From NCBI GenBank assembly GCA_025934835.1, contig JAICWL010000005.1:1-64000 (forward strand): a DNA stretch of 64,000 nt. The letters run 5' to 3'. The stretch is from Fimbriimonadaceae bacterium (GTDB lineage: Bacteria; Armatimonadota; Fimbriimonadia; Fimbriimonadales; Fimbriimonadaceae). The notes below the pieces were generated by a model, which saw only the letters and a program-made list of their open reading frames with translations, made no database searches and was not told the DNA's origin. Numbering within the stretch: the stretch's first letter is position 1; each line of letters starts with the position of its first letter. The position numbers and the translations under genes were made by a program. Positions 9,129 through 18,969 of this stretch are shown here, piece by piece.

Positions 9129-9689
9129 ATGTCAGTCGAACAAATTTACAAGGATGCCGAGCACCGTATGAAGGCGGCGCTCGACGCGATGGCCCATGAC
9201 TTCTCTTCCTATCGCACCGGGCGGGCTTCTCCCGCCGTGCTGGACCGCGTGCACGTGGATTATTACGGCGTGGAGACGCCGGTGAACCAGGTGGCGAATG
9301 TCAGCGTTCCTGAGCCGCGCCAGCTACTCATCCAGCCGTACGACAAGAGCCTGACCGGTTCCATAGAGAAGGCGATCATGAAGAGCGACCTGGGCATCAA
9401 CCCGGTGAACGACGGTACCGGCATCCGCCTAACTTTCCCATCGATGACGGAAGAGCGACGTAAAGATCTCGCCAAGCAGGTCCACGCCAGGACCGAGCAG
9501 GGACGCATCTCGATTCGCAACGTGCGGCGGGACGCCATCGAGCATTTGAAGGCTTTGGAGAAGAAGAAGGAGATTTCAGAAGATGATTTGAAGGCCCAGG
9601 AGGGGCGTATTCAAAAACTGACGGATAGCAACGTCCATCAGGCCGACGAACTCGGCAAGCAGAAGGAAGCCGAGCTAATGCAGGTTTGA
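9129..9689 (+). CDS. frr: ribosome recycling factor
   Basis: FSSYRTGRASPAVLDRVHVDYYG..TPVNQVANVSVPEPRQLLIQPYDKS. Confidence 0.97.
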   Translation: MSVEQIYKDAEHRMKAALDAMAHDFSSYRTGRASPAVLDRVHVDYYGVETPVNQVANVSVPEPRQLLIQPYDKSLTGSIEKAIMKSDLGINPVNDGTGIRLTFPSMTEERRKDLAKQVHARTEQGRISIRNVRRDAIEHLKALEKKKEISEDDLKAQEGRIQKLTDSNVHQADELGKQKEAELMQV

Positions 9690-9760
9690 CGGGCCGCGTC
9701 CGACCCGTGCGGGAACTCAAATCGGCTTCGCCGGGTTGCTCCGAAAACCACACCCGTAAG

Positions 9761-10522
9761 ATGCCAGTCGAACAACCACAGGCCGCGAATAAGACGGCCG
9801 CTGCTGCCTTGGCGTTGGGAATCGACCTCACGCGCCTTCCTAAGCACGTTGCCATCATCATGGATGGCAACGGTCGCTGGGCGAAGGGGAAGGGCATCGG
9901 CAGGCTGCTCGGCCACCGGGAAGGGTACAAGACGTTGCGGGGAGCTTTACTCGCTGCGAGCGAGTTGGGGATCGGATACCTGACCGTCTACGCTTTCTCG
10001 GCTGAGAATTGGCGTCGGCCCACCGACGAAGTTAGCGGGCTCATGAAGCTGATCGAGCAGGCCGCCCGGGACGAGCTTCGATCGATGCACCAAAACGGCG
10101 TACGCGTGCGGACCGCCGGCAGGCTCGACGGAGTTCCCGAAGGTCTTCGGAGCGCTCTCGAGCATGGGGTCGAGACAACCAGCCGCAATCAGGGGATCAC
10201 ATTTACGCTCGCAGTGAATTATGGCGGTCGCGCGGAGATCGTGGATGCCGTGCGGGAGATCGTGGCCGAGGGCGCAGCCCCCGAAACGATCACCGAGGAG
10301 ACCATCTCGGCTCACATGTACAACCCCGAACATCCGGAGCCCGACTTAATGATCCGTACGGCTGGGGAGATGCGCTGGAGCAATTTCCTGATCTGGCAGG
10401 CGGCCTATTGCGAGCTATTCGTGACCGAGGTGCCCTGGCCCGAATTCAAGCCGGCGCACCTCCTCGAAGCGGTCGCGGCGTATCAGCGCAGAACTCGCAA
10501 ATTCGGCGCCGTTCTCGAATAG
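9761..10522 (+). CDS. uppS: isoprenyl transferase (undecaprenyl diphosphate synthase)
   Basis: LPKHVAIIMDGNGRWAKGKGIGRLLGHREGYKTLR...DLMIRTAGEMRWSNFLIWQAAYCELF. Confidence 0.96.
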   Translation: MPVEQPQAANKTAAAALALGIDLTRLPKHVAIIMDGNGRWAKGKGIGRLLGHREGYKTLRGALLAASELGIGYLTVYAFSAENWRRPTDEVSGLMKLIEQAARDELRSMHQNGVRVRTAGRLDGVPEGLRSALEHGVETTSRNQGITFTLAVNYGGRAEIVDAVREIVAEGAAPETITEETISAHMYNPEHPEPDLMIRTAGEMRWSNFLIWQAAYCELFVTEVPWPEFKPAHLLEAVAAYQRRTRKFGAVLE

Positions 10523-10558
10523 CAGGCGCTATCTGGGCGGCTATGATCTGGTTGACCC

Positions 10559-13420
10559 ATGGACCCGAACGCCTCAACCCGCCACCTACGACGCCTCGCC
10601 CGCGAGCCTGCCGAGCGAATCGAAGCGCAGCTCAGACGCGCCCGGGTTCAGGTGGAGTTCGCGCGGGAGCTTGCCGCCGGGAGCGAGCTGGAGGGCGCGT
10701 TCAAGCGAGCCGAGGCGGTTTACGGGCGAACTCCGGAAGGGGACCTTTCGGCTTGGGTCGCGGAGATCGAATCCGAGCTCGCACCAGTAGGAAAGCTCGC
10801 CAAGGAGCACACCGTCCACTGCGTCGGGCATGGCCACATCGATATGAACTGGATGTGGAGCTGGCCCGAGACCGCTGCCACGACGCATGACACGTTCGCC
10901 TCGGTGCTGGGACTCATGGACCGCTATCCTGAGCTCACATACTCGCAGAGCCAAGCGAGTGTGTATGCGCTCGTCGAGGAGCTGTACCCGGAGATGTTCG
11001 AGCAGATCCGAGCGCGCGTCCGCGAAGGGCGGTGGGAAGTCGCTGCCGTGCATTGGGTCGAGGGGGACAAGAACCTCGCTTCAGGGGAATCGCTCGCGCG
11101 GCATCTGCTTTACACGAGGCGGTATTTCAAAGACAAGTTCGGGTTGGAAGCCGAGGACGTAGAACTCGATTGGGAGCCAGACACCTTCGGCCATGCGAAT
11201 ACCATCCCGGGTATCGATGCCCTGGGAGGCGTGAAGTACTACTACTCGTGCCGCACCGGCGGCGGATTCGATCATTCTCGGGTTGGCGATGCCAGACCCG
11301 CGCTCTTCTGGTGGAAGGGACCCAACGGCGCCAGGCTGTTGGTGAATCGCGAGACCACTTGGTACAACAGCTACGTCAATATCGGCGAGAATTTCGCGCT
11401 GCCGCTCGTGCGCTTTTGTCGCGAGACCGGGCTGAGAGACTGGCTGAACGTGTACGGCGTTGGGAACCACGGCGGCGGTCCCACAAGGGATGAGATCGAG
11501 TGGTTCTTGGCTGCACGCGAATACCCGGTGTTCCCAAAAGTAGTTTTCAGCACCGCGACCCGGTATTTCCGAAAGATCGCCGCAGAGATCGACGCCCGCG
11601 GAATCGTGCTTCCCGAGATCGATCATGAGCTGAACTTCGAGTTCACGGGCTGCTACACGTCGCAAAGCGCAATCAAGCGGGCGAACCGTTTTGGTGAGAA
11701 TTACTGCGTGGAGGCCGAACAGCTGAGTGTAATCGCGCGCGCACTGGATCCCAACTTTCCAGACCAGCGTGAGAAGCTGCGAAAGGCGTGGATCAACGTT
11801 CTATTCAATCAGTTTCACGACATCCTGCCTGGCTCGGGCGTGGCAGCCACGCGAGAGCACGCGATGGGACTGTTTCAGGAAACCGCAGCGATCACGGGCG
11901 CCGCGAAGCGGATGGCTGCCCAGAGGATCGTTGCCGAAGTCGACACGCTATCGATCCTGCCGGACAACCCGGAGGCTAGAGATGAGGCGAATCGCCTTGG
12001 GGAGGACGCGCCGTTCGAAGCGGGCGCGGGGCTCGGCGCAGGCATGTCCGGGTTTTCCGAAGCGAGCGGCGCGGGCCGGAGGTTCTATCCGGTCGTGGTG
12101 TTCAACCCGTGCGCATGGCGGCGTTCGGAGCTTGTCGAAGCTCACCTTTACGACGACGTGCTCGATCCGGTGAGGCTGGTGGCCGTGGGCCCTGATGGCA
12201 AGGCGCAACCCACGCTCATGACCTATCACAGCCCTTACCGAAAGGCGGACTGGGGGCACGATAAGACCTCCATTTTGTTTCCGGCCATCGATGTGCCGCC
12301 TCTCGGCTACAAGACTTATGTGATCTGCGAGGGCGCTCCGGATTCGGGCTCTGCTCCGCAGGTCCGAGTGCATTCGGACACCGAGATCGAGACACCCTTT
12401 CTGAAAGCTGCGCTCAATCGTTACTCTCCGGAAGCCAAGGTTGGAATCGGCATCTTGGGAGAATGGGATTACGTCACGGAGCAGCCGCGGGGAATGACTG
12501 CTTGGGTTCTGGGCGGTGAGACGAGCTCGGTGCCGCTTCGGACGACGAGCTTCGGCCTACGCGGAGTGGCAAGGGACGAAGGTCGCAACACCGCAGTCGG
12601 CAACCAGTTCGCCGTGCAGACCGTGCAGGATTTGTCCATTCCCGACTCGGAGAGCAAGGTCAAGCTCACGACGACTTTTCACGGTCTCGCGCCAAGGATC
12701 GACTTTGAAGCAGAGATCGATTGGAGAGAAATCGGAACGCAGCAGCGGGGAATTCCTGGGCTCGTCGTGAGTTTCGAATCCGGCTTGGGAAACGCCGAGG
12801 CGATCTACGAAACGCCTTTCGGGTCGGTGCAGCGGGAGGGAGCGCCGGGTGACGTGCCTACCCTTCGGTTTGCGCATTTGCGGGGTCCTGGCGGAAAAGG
12901 GATGACGGTGACGCAGGACTCGAAGTATGGCTTCTCGCACCAGGGCGGCAAGCTTCGGATGCGAGTGGTCCGGTCGAGCTTCGATCCGGACCACGCCCCG
13001 GAAGTCGGGAAGCAAACAGTGCGATTCTCGGTTGTACTGCACGAGAAGGATCCCTCGCCGGCTGAACTCGCGCGGCTGGGAGCGGAGCGAAATCATCCTC
13101 TGATGGTGCTCCCGGCGTCCGTGCAGCGCGGCTCCCGACCGGCGAGCGCGTCGTTCTTGAGCGTGGAGCCCGACAGCGTAGTTCTCACTTCCCTGAAGCC
13201 TCGCGAGGATGGGGCGGGCCTCATCGTGCGGCTGGTGGAGATGAATGGCGACGACGTCACTGCTCGAGTAACCCTCGCTCCCGAGCTCTTGGGCGGGATT
13301 TCCAGTGCTCGGAGAGTAGACCTCCTCGAACAACCCATCGAAGGCGAGGCGCTCCTAGAGAATGGCGTCGTGACCTTCGGCCTGTCGGCGAACGACATCG
13401 CCACTGTTCTGCTGAGCTAA
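10559..13420 (+). CDS. alpha-mannosidase (GH38)
   Basis: VHCVGHGHIDMNWMWSWPETAATTHDTF...WEPDTFGHANTIPGI; 953 aa. Confidence 0.93.
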   Translation: MDPNASTRHLRRLAREPAERIEAQLRRARVQVEFARELAAGSELEGAFKRAEAVYGRTPEGDLSAWVAEIESELAPVGKLAKEHTVHCVGHGHIDMNWMWSWPETAATTHDTFASVLGLMDRYPELTYSQSQASVYALVEELYPEMFEQIRARVREGRWEVAAVHWVEGDKNLASGESLARHLLYTRRYFKDKFGLEAEDVELDWEPDTFGHANTIPGIDALGGVKYYYSCRTGGGFDHSRVGDARPALFWWKGPNGARLLVNRETTWYNSYVNIGENFALPLVRFCRETGLRDWLNVYGVGNHGGGPTRDEIEWFLAAREYPVFPKVVFSTATRYFRKIAAEIDARGIVLPEIDHELNFEFTGCYTSQSAIKRANRFGENYCVEAEQLSVIARALDPNFPDQREKLRKAWINVLFNQFHDILPGSGVAATREHAMGLFQETAAITGAAKRMAAQRIVAEVDTLSILPDNPEARDEANRLGEDAPFEAGAGLGAGMSGFSEASGAGRRFYPVVVFNPCAWRRSELVEAHLYDDVLDPVRLVAVGPDGKAQPTLMTYHSPYRKADWGHDKTSILFPAIDVPPLGYKTYVICEGAPDSGSAPQVRVHSDTEIETPFLKAALNRYSPEAKVGIGILGEWDYVTEQPRGMTAWVLGGETSSVPLRTTSFGLRGVARDEGRNTAVGNQFAVQTVQDLSIPDSESKVKLTTTFHGLAPRIDFEAEIDWREIGTQQRGIPGLVVSFESGLGNAEAIYETPFGSVQREGAPGDVPTLRFAHLRGPGGKGMTVTQDSKYGFSHQGGKLRMRVVRSSFDPDHAPEVGKQTVRFSVVLHEKDPSPAELARLGAERNHPLMVLPASVQRGSRPASASFLSVEPDSVVLTSLKPREDGAGLIVRLVEMNGDDVTARVTLAPELLGGISSARRVDLLEQPIEGEALLENGVVTFGLSANDIATVLLS

Positions 13421-15303
13421 CCAGAGTGGCGCGTGGGCAGGCGGCGAATCCGGATGTTTCTGAGCGCCTCCTGGGAGTCTCTCAGCCGTGGTTTGTGTGC
13501 CACGAGTAGGTCGCTGCGCGTGATGATGCCGAGCACTTTGGACGGCTCGTCGCGTGAGACCACCGGCAACCTTCCTACGGATTCATGCACCATATGATCG
13601 GCCGCATCACGCAGAGATTGGTGCGTAAAGACGACTGCGGGCGGGCGATGGATGATCGATCGGACGGTTGCCGATGGAGGCAGGTCCGGATCGAAGAGAT
13701 CGCGACGGGTGAGAACGCCGATGAGGCGATCGCGATCGTCGATTACCGGATAGCCCTGGTGGTGCGATTCGCTGGACCGTTCGGCGAGCCATGCGAGCAC
13801 ATGCTCTAGGGTGTCCGACGCCAGCAGACAAACCACAGGTTTGAGCGCAACTGCTCCGACTTCGATCTGGGCGAGGTAGTCGGCCTGGTATTCGCTCGGA
13901 ACTCTGATCCCGCGCCGGACGATTTTCTCGGTCATGATCGTGTTCCGCATCAGCAGGCAGGACACGAGAAAAGCCGCTGTGCAACCTCCGAGGAGCGGCA
14001 GTAGACCGAGCGGCTGAAGAGTGGTTTCGAACGCGAACACGACGCTCGCAAGTAGCGCCCTGCTGGCCCCGGCGAATATGGCGGCCATGCCGACCAACCC
14101 GGCGATTCGGGGATCGATTCCCAGTGAGGGCAGCATAGCCGCAGCCACGCCGCCGAGAACTCCGCCGAGCCCGCCTCCGATCGTGAACAGCGGAGCGAGG
14201 GTGCCGCCTGAAGTTCCGCTTCCGAGAGATAGCGACCACGAAGCCAGCTTGGCTAGGGCCAGCCAAAGCAACCCTACTCCAAGCAGCTTGCCTGTGAGAA
14301 AGGAATCAATATTGTCGTATCCGACGCCGAGCGTGCGAGGAGCGAAATAGCCGACGATGCCAACGAACAACCCGCCGATAGCGGGCCACCACATCCAGTG
14401 CACGGGCAGCTTTTCGAATCCATCTTCTACGAGATATACGAGCTTGGTGACAACGACCGCGACGATGCCTATAAGAGCACCGATGACCACGTAGCAGGCG
14501 AGTGCGCCGAGGCCCGGGGGCACAGCGTGCGGCATGGGGAAGACCGGACCCGAGGAGATGATGACGTGGCGCACGGCGTCGGCCACGGCGCATGCTAGGG
14601 CAACGGGGATGATCGTGCGGGGCCGAAGCTCGAACAGAAGCAGCTCTACGGCGAGGATAACGGCCGAAACCGGTGAGCCGAAGATGGCGGTCATACCCGC
14701 GGCTGCACCAGCTGCCAGGAGTGCCTTACGCTCGGAAGCGGTGGTGCGGAGCAATTGGCCCACAAGCGAGCCGAGTGCTCCGCCGGTGGCGATGATCGGT
14801 CCCTCGGCTCCGAAGGGCCCGCCTGTGCCGATGGCGATGGCGGACGAGATCGGCTTCAGAAACGTGATCCTGGGCGGGATCCGGCTCTGGTTCGTGAGGA
14901 TCTGCTCCATTGCTTCGGGAATGCCGTGCCCGCGGATGGCCTGGGAGCCGTAGCGGGCCATAAGGCCTACCAGCAAGCCACCGACCGTCGGAACGAGAAG
15001 TACCCAGAGACCTATCTTGTTGTCGGCCGGCGATACGAACTGAGATGACAGTTGCCCAAAAAATGCTAAATTAGTTACGAAGCCGATTAGCGCGACCAAA
15101 GCCTTGGCAACAAGCGCCGCGCCGACGGCAACCAGCATCGAAAGAGCGCTTATGAGAACCACGCGTCGGTCGACGAGGCTCGGCTCCTGCGGCACCCGGT
15201 TCGCTTCAAGCGTTGGTTCTAGGTCGGGCGCGATAGGCAAGCCTTCGGTCGTGCTCGCCCTAGCCGGATCTGGTCGATATTCGTTATCCTGGGTTTTGGG
15301 CAT
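13417..15303 (-). CDS. ClC-family chloride channel/antiporter with C-terminal CBS domains
   Basis: GTGGPFGAEGPIIATGGALGS; GSGTSGGTLAPLFTIGGGLG; two C-terminal CBS-like segments. Confidence 0.9.
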   Translation of the reverse strand: MPKTQDNEYRPDPARASTTEGLPIAPDLEPTLEANRVPQEPSLVDRRVVLISALSMLVAVGAALVAKALVALIGFVTNLAFFGQLSSQFVSPADNKIGLWVLLVPTVGGLLVGLMARYGSQAIRGHGIPEAMEQILTNQSRIPPRITFLKPISSAIAIGTGGPFGAEGPIIATGGALGSLVGQLLRTTASERKALLAAGAAAGMTAIFGSPVSAVILAVELLLFELRPRTIIPVALACAVADAVRHVIISSGPVFPMPHAVPPGLGALACYVVIGALIGIVAVVVTKLVYLVEDGFEKLPVHWMWWPAIGGLFVGIVGYFAPRTLGVGYDNIDSFLTGKLLGVGLLWLALAKLASWSLSLGSGTSGGTLAPLFTIGGGLGGVLGGVAAAMLPSLGIDPRIAGLVGMAAIFAGASRALLASVVFAFETTLQPLGLLPLLGGCTAAFLVSCLLMRNTIMTEKIVRRGIRVPSEYQADYLAQIEVGAVALKPVVCLLASDTLEHVLAWLAERSSESHHQGYPVIDDRDRLIGVLTRRDLFDPDLPPSATVRSIIHRPPAVVFTHQSLRDAADHMVHESVGRLPVVSRDEPSKVLGIITRSDLLVAHKPRLRDSQEALRNIRIRRLPTRHSG

Positions 15304-15368
15304 TATTTACGTCTTGGCGACGCGGCCCAAGACTCCTCTATTGTATCTTTTAGCGACACAACACTTCA

Positions 15369-15776
15369 ATGCCCCGACTCTCTAAAAGCGATTATACGGC
15401 TCTCTCTGCGTTCCGCAAGGAACTCAGACTATTCCTTCGATTTAGCGAGCAAGGCGCTCGAAGCGTGGGTATTACCCCTCAGCAACACCAGGTGCTGCTC
15501 GTCATCAAAGGCCAGGCCAAGAAGGACTGGGCTTCAATCGTCGAGCTTGCCACCGCAATGCAACTCCGGCACAATACGCTTGTCGAACTCGTCGACCGAT
15601 GCGTCAAGGCCGACTTAGTTCGACGAGAACCTTCGCCGGAAGACCGGCGCATGGTCCGCGTATTTCTCACCGACCATGGCGAGGAACTTCTGAGCAAGCT
15701 TTCCGTTAAGAATCTTACCGAACTTCAGAAGTTGCGTGAGAAGTTTTCTGAACTTATCAGCCCTTCAGACCAGTAA
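15369..15776 (+). CDS. MarR-family transcriptional regulator
   Basis: SVGITPQQHQVLLVIKG...LVELVDRCVKADLVRREPSPEDRRMVRVFLTDHGEELL. Confidence 0.85.
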   Translation: MPRLSKSDYTALSAFRKELRLFLRFSEQGARSVGITPQQHQVLLVIKGQAKKDWASIVELATAMQLRHNTLVELVDRCVKADLVRREPSPEDRRMVRVFLTDHGEELLSKLSVKNLTELQKLREKFSELISPSDQ

Positions 15777-16695
15777 GGGCAATGCCCTGAATGAACACGC
15801 GCTGCGTGAAGAAGAACAGCACGATGATCGGTGCTATCACAATCGTGGACGCTGCCATGAGCAGGTTCCATTGTGTACCGCCATGCTGGCTTTGGTAGAA
15901 CTGCAGCCCTAGCGAGAGGGTGAATGTTTTCTGATCGAGCAGGTAGATGAGCGGTCCCAAGAAGTCGTTCCAGGTTGCCAGAAAACTGAACAGAGCCACC
16001 ACCGCGAGCGCCGGCTTGCTCAACGGGAGGATGACGTCTTTGAAGATGCGCCACTCCGAGCAGCCGTCCAACTTCGCGGCTTCGCTGAGCTCGAAGGGAA
16101 TAGTGCGGAAGAACTGGCGGAGCAGAAAGATGCTGAACGCGCCGCCGAACCAGGCAGGCACCCATAGCGGTCGATAGGTCCCGATCCAGCCGAGGTCTCG
16201 GAACAGGCCGAAAATGGGAACCATGACCACGGGGAAGGGAACCATCATCGTGGCGAGGGTCGCTGCGAAGGCGATATCGCGCCCGGGCCATCGGAGCCTT
16301 GCGAACGAGTAGGCGACCAGCGAATTGGATGCGACCGTGCCCGCCACCACGAGGATGCATACGATCAGCGTGTTGCGGGCATAGACGAGGAAGGGAATAT
16401 AGCCGAGCGTCGCGCTGCCGTATGTGATCGCGTCCCAATAGTTGCCCCAGAAGATGTGCGACGGGATCCACACCGGCGGCTGCTTCATCGTTTCCTCGAT
16501 GGGCTTCAGGGAAGTGGAGATCATCCACGCGAGCGGTGTGAGGAAGATCAGGGACGTGACCAGCAGAACCAGATGGATGAGGGCCTTGGAAGCCACTCCC
16601 TGTTTGCCTTTGGAAGTTTTCTGGCGCGCTCGCGTCGGCCGGTTGGCTCCTGCATCCGTCAGGGGATCAACGTCTCGGATTTCCGCTTTGGCCAC
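15757..16695 (-). CDS. carbohydrate ABC transporter permease (MalG-like)
   Basis: ORF 15757..17121; start set at GTG 16695 overlapping the upstream stop; EAAKLDGCSEWRIFKDVILPLSKPALA. Confidence 0.9.
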   Translation of the reverse strand: MAKAEIRDVDPLTDAGANRPTRARQKTSKGKQGVASKALIHLVLLVTSLIFLTPLAWMISTSLKPIEETMKQPPVWIPSHIFWGNYWDAITYGSATLGYIPFLVYARNTLIVCILVVAGTVASNSLVAYSFARLRWPGRDIAFAATLATMMVPFPVVMVPIFGLFRDLGWIGTYRPLWVPAWFGGAFSIFLLRQFFRTIPFELSEAAKLDGCSEWRIFKDVILPLSKPALAVVALFSFLATWNDFLGPLIYLLDQKTFTLSLGLQFYQSQHGGTQWNLLMAASTIVIAPIIVLFFFTQRVFIQGIALTGLKG

Positions 16696-17579
16696 TAGCT
16701 GCCTCCGTAGTGGACGCTCTTTTCGGACGCCCTGAGCGAGACCATCGTAAGCACGAAGATTATCAGGAACATGATCCAGCCCATGGCGCAGGCGTAGCCC
16801 ATCTTGTGAAACCTGAAAGCGTTGTCGAACAGGTACATCGCGTAGAAGTAGGTCGAGCGGGCAGGGACGCCACCCGGAAACATAACGTAGGGCACGGTGA
16901 AGATCTGCAGGGTGCCGATGATGCCCATGATGACGTTGAACAGGATCACGGGCGAGATCATGGGTAGCGTCACATGCCGCGTTTTGTCCCATGAGCGAGC
17001 GCCGTCGAGCTCGGCAGCTTCGAGCATTTCCTGTGGGACGTCTTGTAGGCCTGCTAGGTATATCACTACGGCGTTGCCGAGTCCCCAAAGGCTCATGACA
17101 ACGAGCGCCGGCTTGGACCATGCCGGGTCGCTCAGCCAGGGAGGGGAGCCAAGACCGAGATGCTTGAGGCCGACGTTGACCAGTCCGTACTCGCCGTTGA
17201 ACATCCAGAGCCAGAGCACAGCCAGGGAGACGAGGGGAACGAGGGACGGGATATAGATGGCTGTTCGGTAGAACGCGAGGCCCCTTACCTTCGCATTTAG
17301 CATCAGCGCCAGCGCAAGCGAAACGACCACTCCAAGGGGCAGGGCGAAAAGCGCGTAGACGCCGGTGTTCTTGAGCGTGATCCAGAAGACGTCGTCACGC
17401 CAGAGCTCGCGGTAGTTCGAAAGGCCGACCCACACTGGCGCTTTGAGCACAGAGTAGTCGCAGAAGCTGTAGTAGATCGACGCGAGCAGCGGATAGGCCA
17501 GGAACACCAAGAAACCGAGAAACCACGGCGACGCAAACAACAGCCCTGCCCGCGACTCCGACTTTCGTGGCGAGCTCAC
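16695..17579 (-). CDS. carbohydrate ABC transporter permease (MalF-like)
   Basis: MLEAAELDGARSWDKTRHVTLPMISPVILF; six hydrophobic segments. Confidence 0.9.
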   Translation of the reverse strand: MSSPRKSESRAGLLFASPWFLGFLVFLAYPLLASIYYSFCDYSVLKAPVWVGLSNYRELWRDDVFWITLKNTGVYALFALPLGVVVSLALALMLNAKVRGLAFYRTAIYIPSLVPLVSLAVLWLWMFNGEYGLVNVGLKHLGLGSPPWLSDPAWSKPALVVMSLWGLGNAVVIYLAGLQDVPQEMLEAAELDGARSWDKTRHVTLPMISPVILFNVIMGIIGTLQIFTVPYVMFPGGVPARSTYFYAMYLFDNAFRFHKMGYACAMGWIMFLIIFVLTMVSLRASEKSVHYGGS

Positions 17580-18907
17580 TTGATCACCCCTCGAGCACGC
17601 AGCCTGAGCAGGTATTCGTCGAGCTCCGGCTGCATACGGTCTTGCACTTCTTTCAGCGCTTCGGCCGGCGTCGACTTCAGCAGGTTGACCTCATCGAAGG
17701 CGTTGTTCAGAGCGTCCTGGTATTCGGGCCAGATGCCGAGCTTTGGCGGCTCGACCGTGTTCTTACCCTTCGGAAGATCGGTGAACAGACGGATGAACGG
17801 GTTCGGGTGCTTTGCGTAGAATTCCGGGCTGACCTTTTTGAGCGGCGAGTTCTTGCGCTGGCCCATGCAAAGCAGCTCCATGCCCTTTTGCGACTCGACG
17901 AACTTGATGAACTCGAACGCTTCGTTCGGATGCTTTGCACCGCGCGGAATGACGAGGATGTCCTCGTCCGCGTAGGTCATGTCCTTCAGGTCGGGCCTAT
18001 CCGCCGGGTAGGGGAAGGGCACGGCGCCCCATTTGAGCCCTGGCGCGTACTTGCTGATGAAGTTGTACATCCAGACGCCCTGTTGCTCCATCGCGACTTT
18101 GCCATCGAGAAATGCGTTCTGGGGCGACGAGAAGTTACCGAAGCCGCTTCTGAACGTTTGCAGCGCCTGACTGCCGTAGATCTTGGCGAAATGCTGGATC
18201 CAGGTGAACGCTCGAATGTTTTCCGGAGAAAGGGCGGTGATTTTGTCTTTGCCATCCCAGAGCCTTCCTCCGAAGTTGTAGCCCCATGCCCAATTCCACC
18301 AGCCGGGCTCGGCCGGCATGAAGCCTGCCCTCAGGAGGCTGTGATTAGGCCCGAACTTGGTGATCCTATCGGACATGGAGTCCAGCTCTTCGATCGTTTT
18401 CGGCGGCTTGTTCGGATCGAGACCGGACTCCTGCATCAATGTCTTGTTGTAGTGAAGGGCGGTGGATGCCGGTGCGCTGGGCAACGCGTACACGTGGCCC
18501 CTGTAGAAGCTCATATCCCAGAACGGCCGAATGTAGTCGTCGGGCTTGATGCCTGCCTTCTTGCAGTAGTCGTCCAAGATGAGCACGGCATTGTCGTCGG
18601 CATATTGAGCGACATCGGGACCGAACAGACCTGCGACGTCGGGCGGGACACCCCCAGCGACGGCCATCAGAGTCTTGTCTTGGATGTTGCTGATCGTGAG
18701 AAGGTCGACGTGGATGTTCGGGTGCTCTCGATTGAATTCGTCTACAACGGCGCGCATGGCGTCGCCTTCGAATTCGGTCCACTTTTCCCAGTAGGTGACG
18801 TGGACGGCGCCCTTCTCCGGCGCCGGCGTCGTGAGGAACTCGCTGTAGATGGCCGAGCCCGCGACAACCGCGGCCATGAGCGCAAGCTTGAGCGAACCGA
18901 GTTCCAT
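17576..18907 (-). CDS. extracellular sugar-binding protein of ABC transporter
   Basis: N-terminal hydrophobic leader; VTYWEKWTEFEGDAMRAVVDEFNREHPNIHVDLLTISNIQDKTLMAVAGGVPPDVAGL; start 18907 or 18922. Confidence 0.9.
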   Translation of the reverse strand: MELGSLKLALMAAVVAGSAIYSEFLTTPAPEKGAVHVTYWEKWTEFEGDAMRAVVDEFNREHPNIHVDLLTISNIQDKTLMAVAGGVPPDVAGLFGPDVAQYADDNAVLILDDYCKKAGIKPDDYIRPFWDMSFYRGHVYALPSAPASTALHYNKTLMQESGLDPNKPPKTIEELDSMSDRITKFGPNHSLLRAGFMPAEPGWWNWAWGYNFGGRLWDGKDKITALSPENIRAFTWIQHFAKIYGSQALQTFRSGFGNFSSPQNAFLDGKVAMEQQGVWMYNFISKYAPGLKWGAVPFPYPADRPDLKDMTYADEDILVIPRGAKHPNEAFEFIKFVESQKGMELLCMGQRKNSPLKKVSPEFYAKHPNPFIRLFTDLPKGKNTVEPPKLGIWPEYQDALNNAFDEVNLLKSTPAEALKEVQDRMQPELDEYLLRLRARGVIK

Positions 18908-18969
18908 AGGCGTTGCAATCATAATAGACGCAACGGCGCGCCACTGGCGCGGGCTGTGACCTCGCAGAT

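Noticed and set aside
16696-17121. N-terminal extension of the MalG-like permease ORF
   Set aside because: Arg/His-rich shadow of the MalF-like gene; the real start is GTG at 16695.
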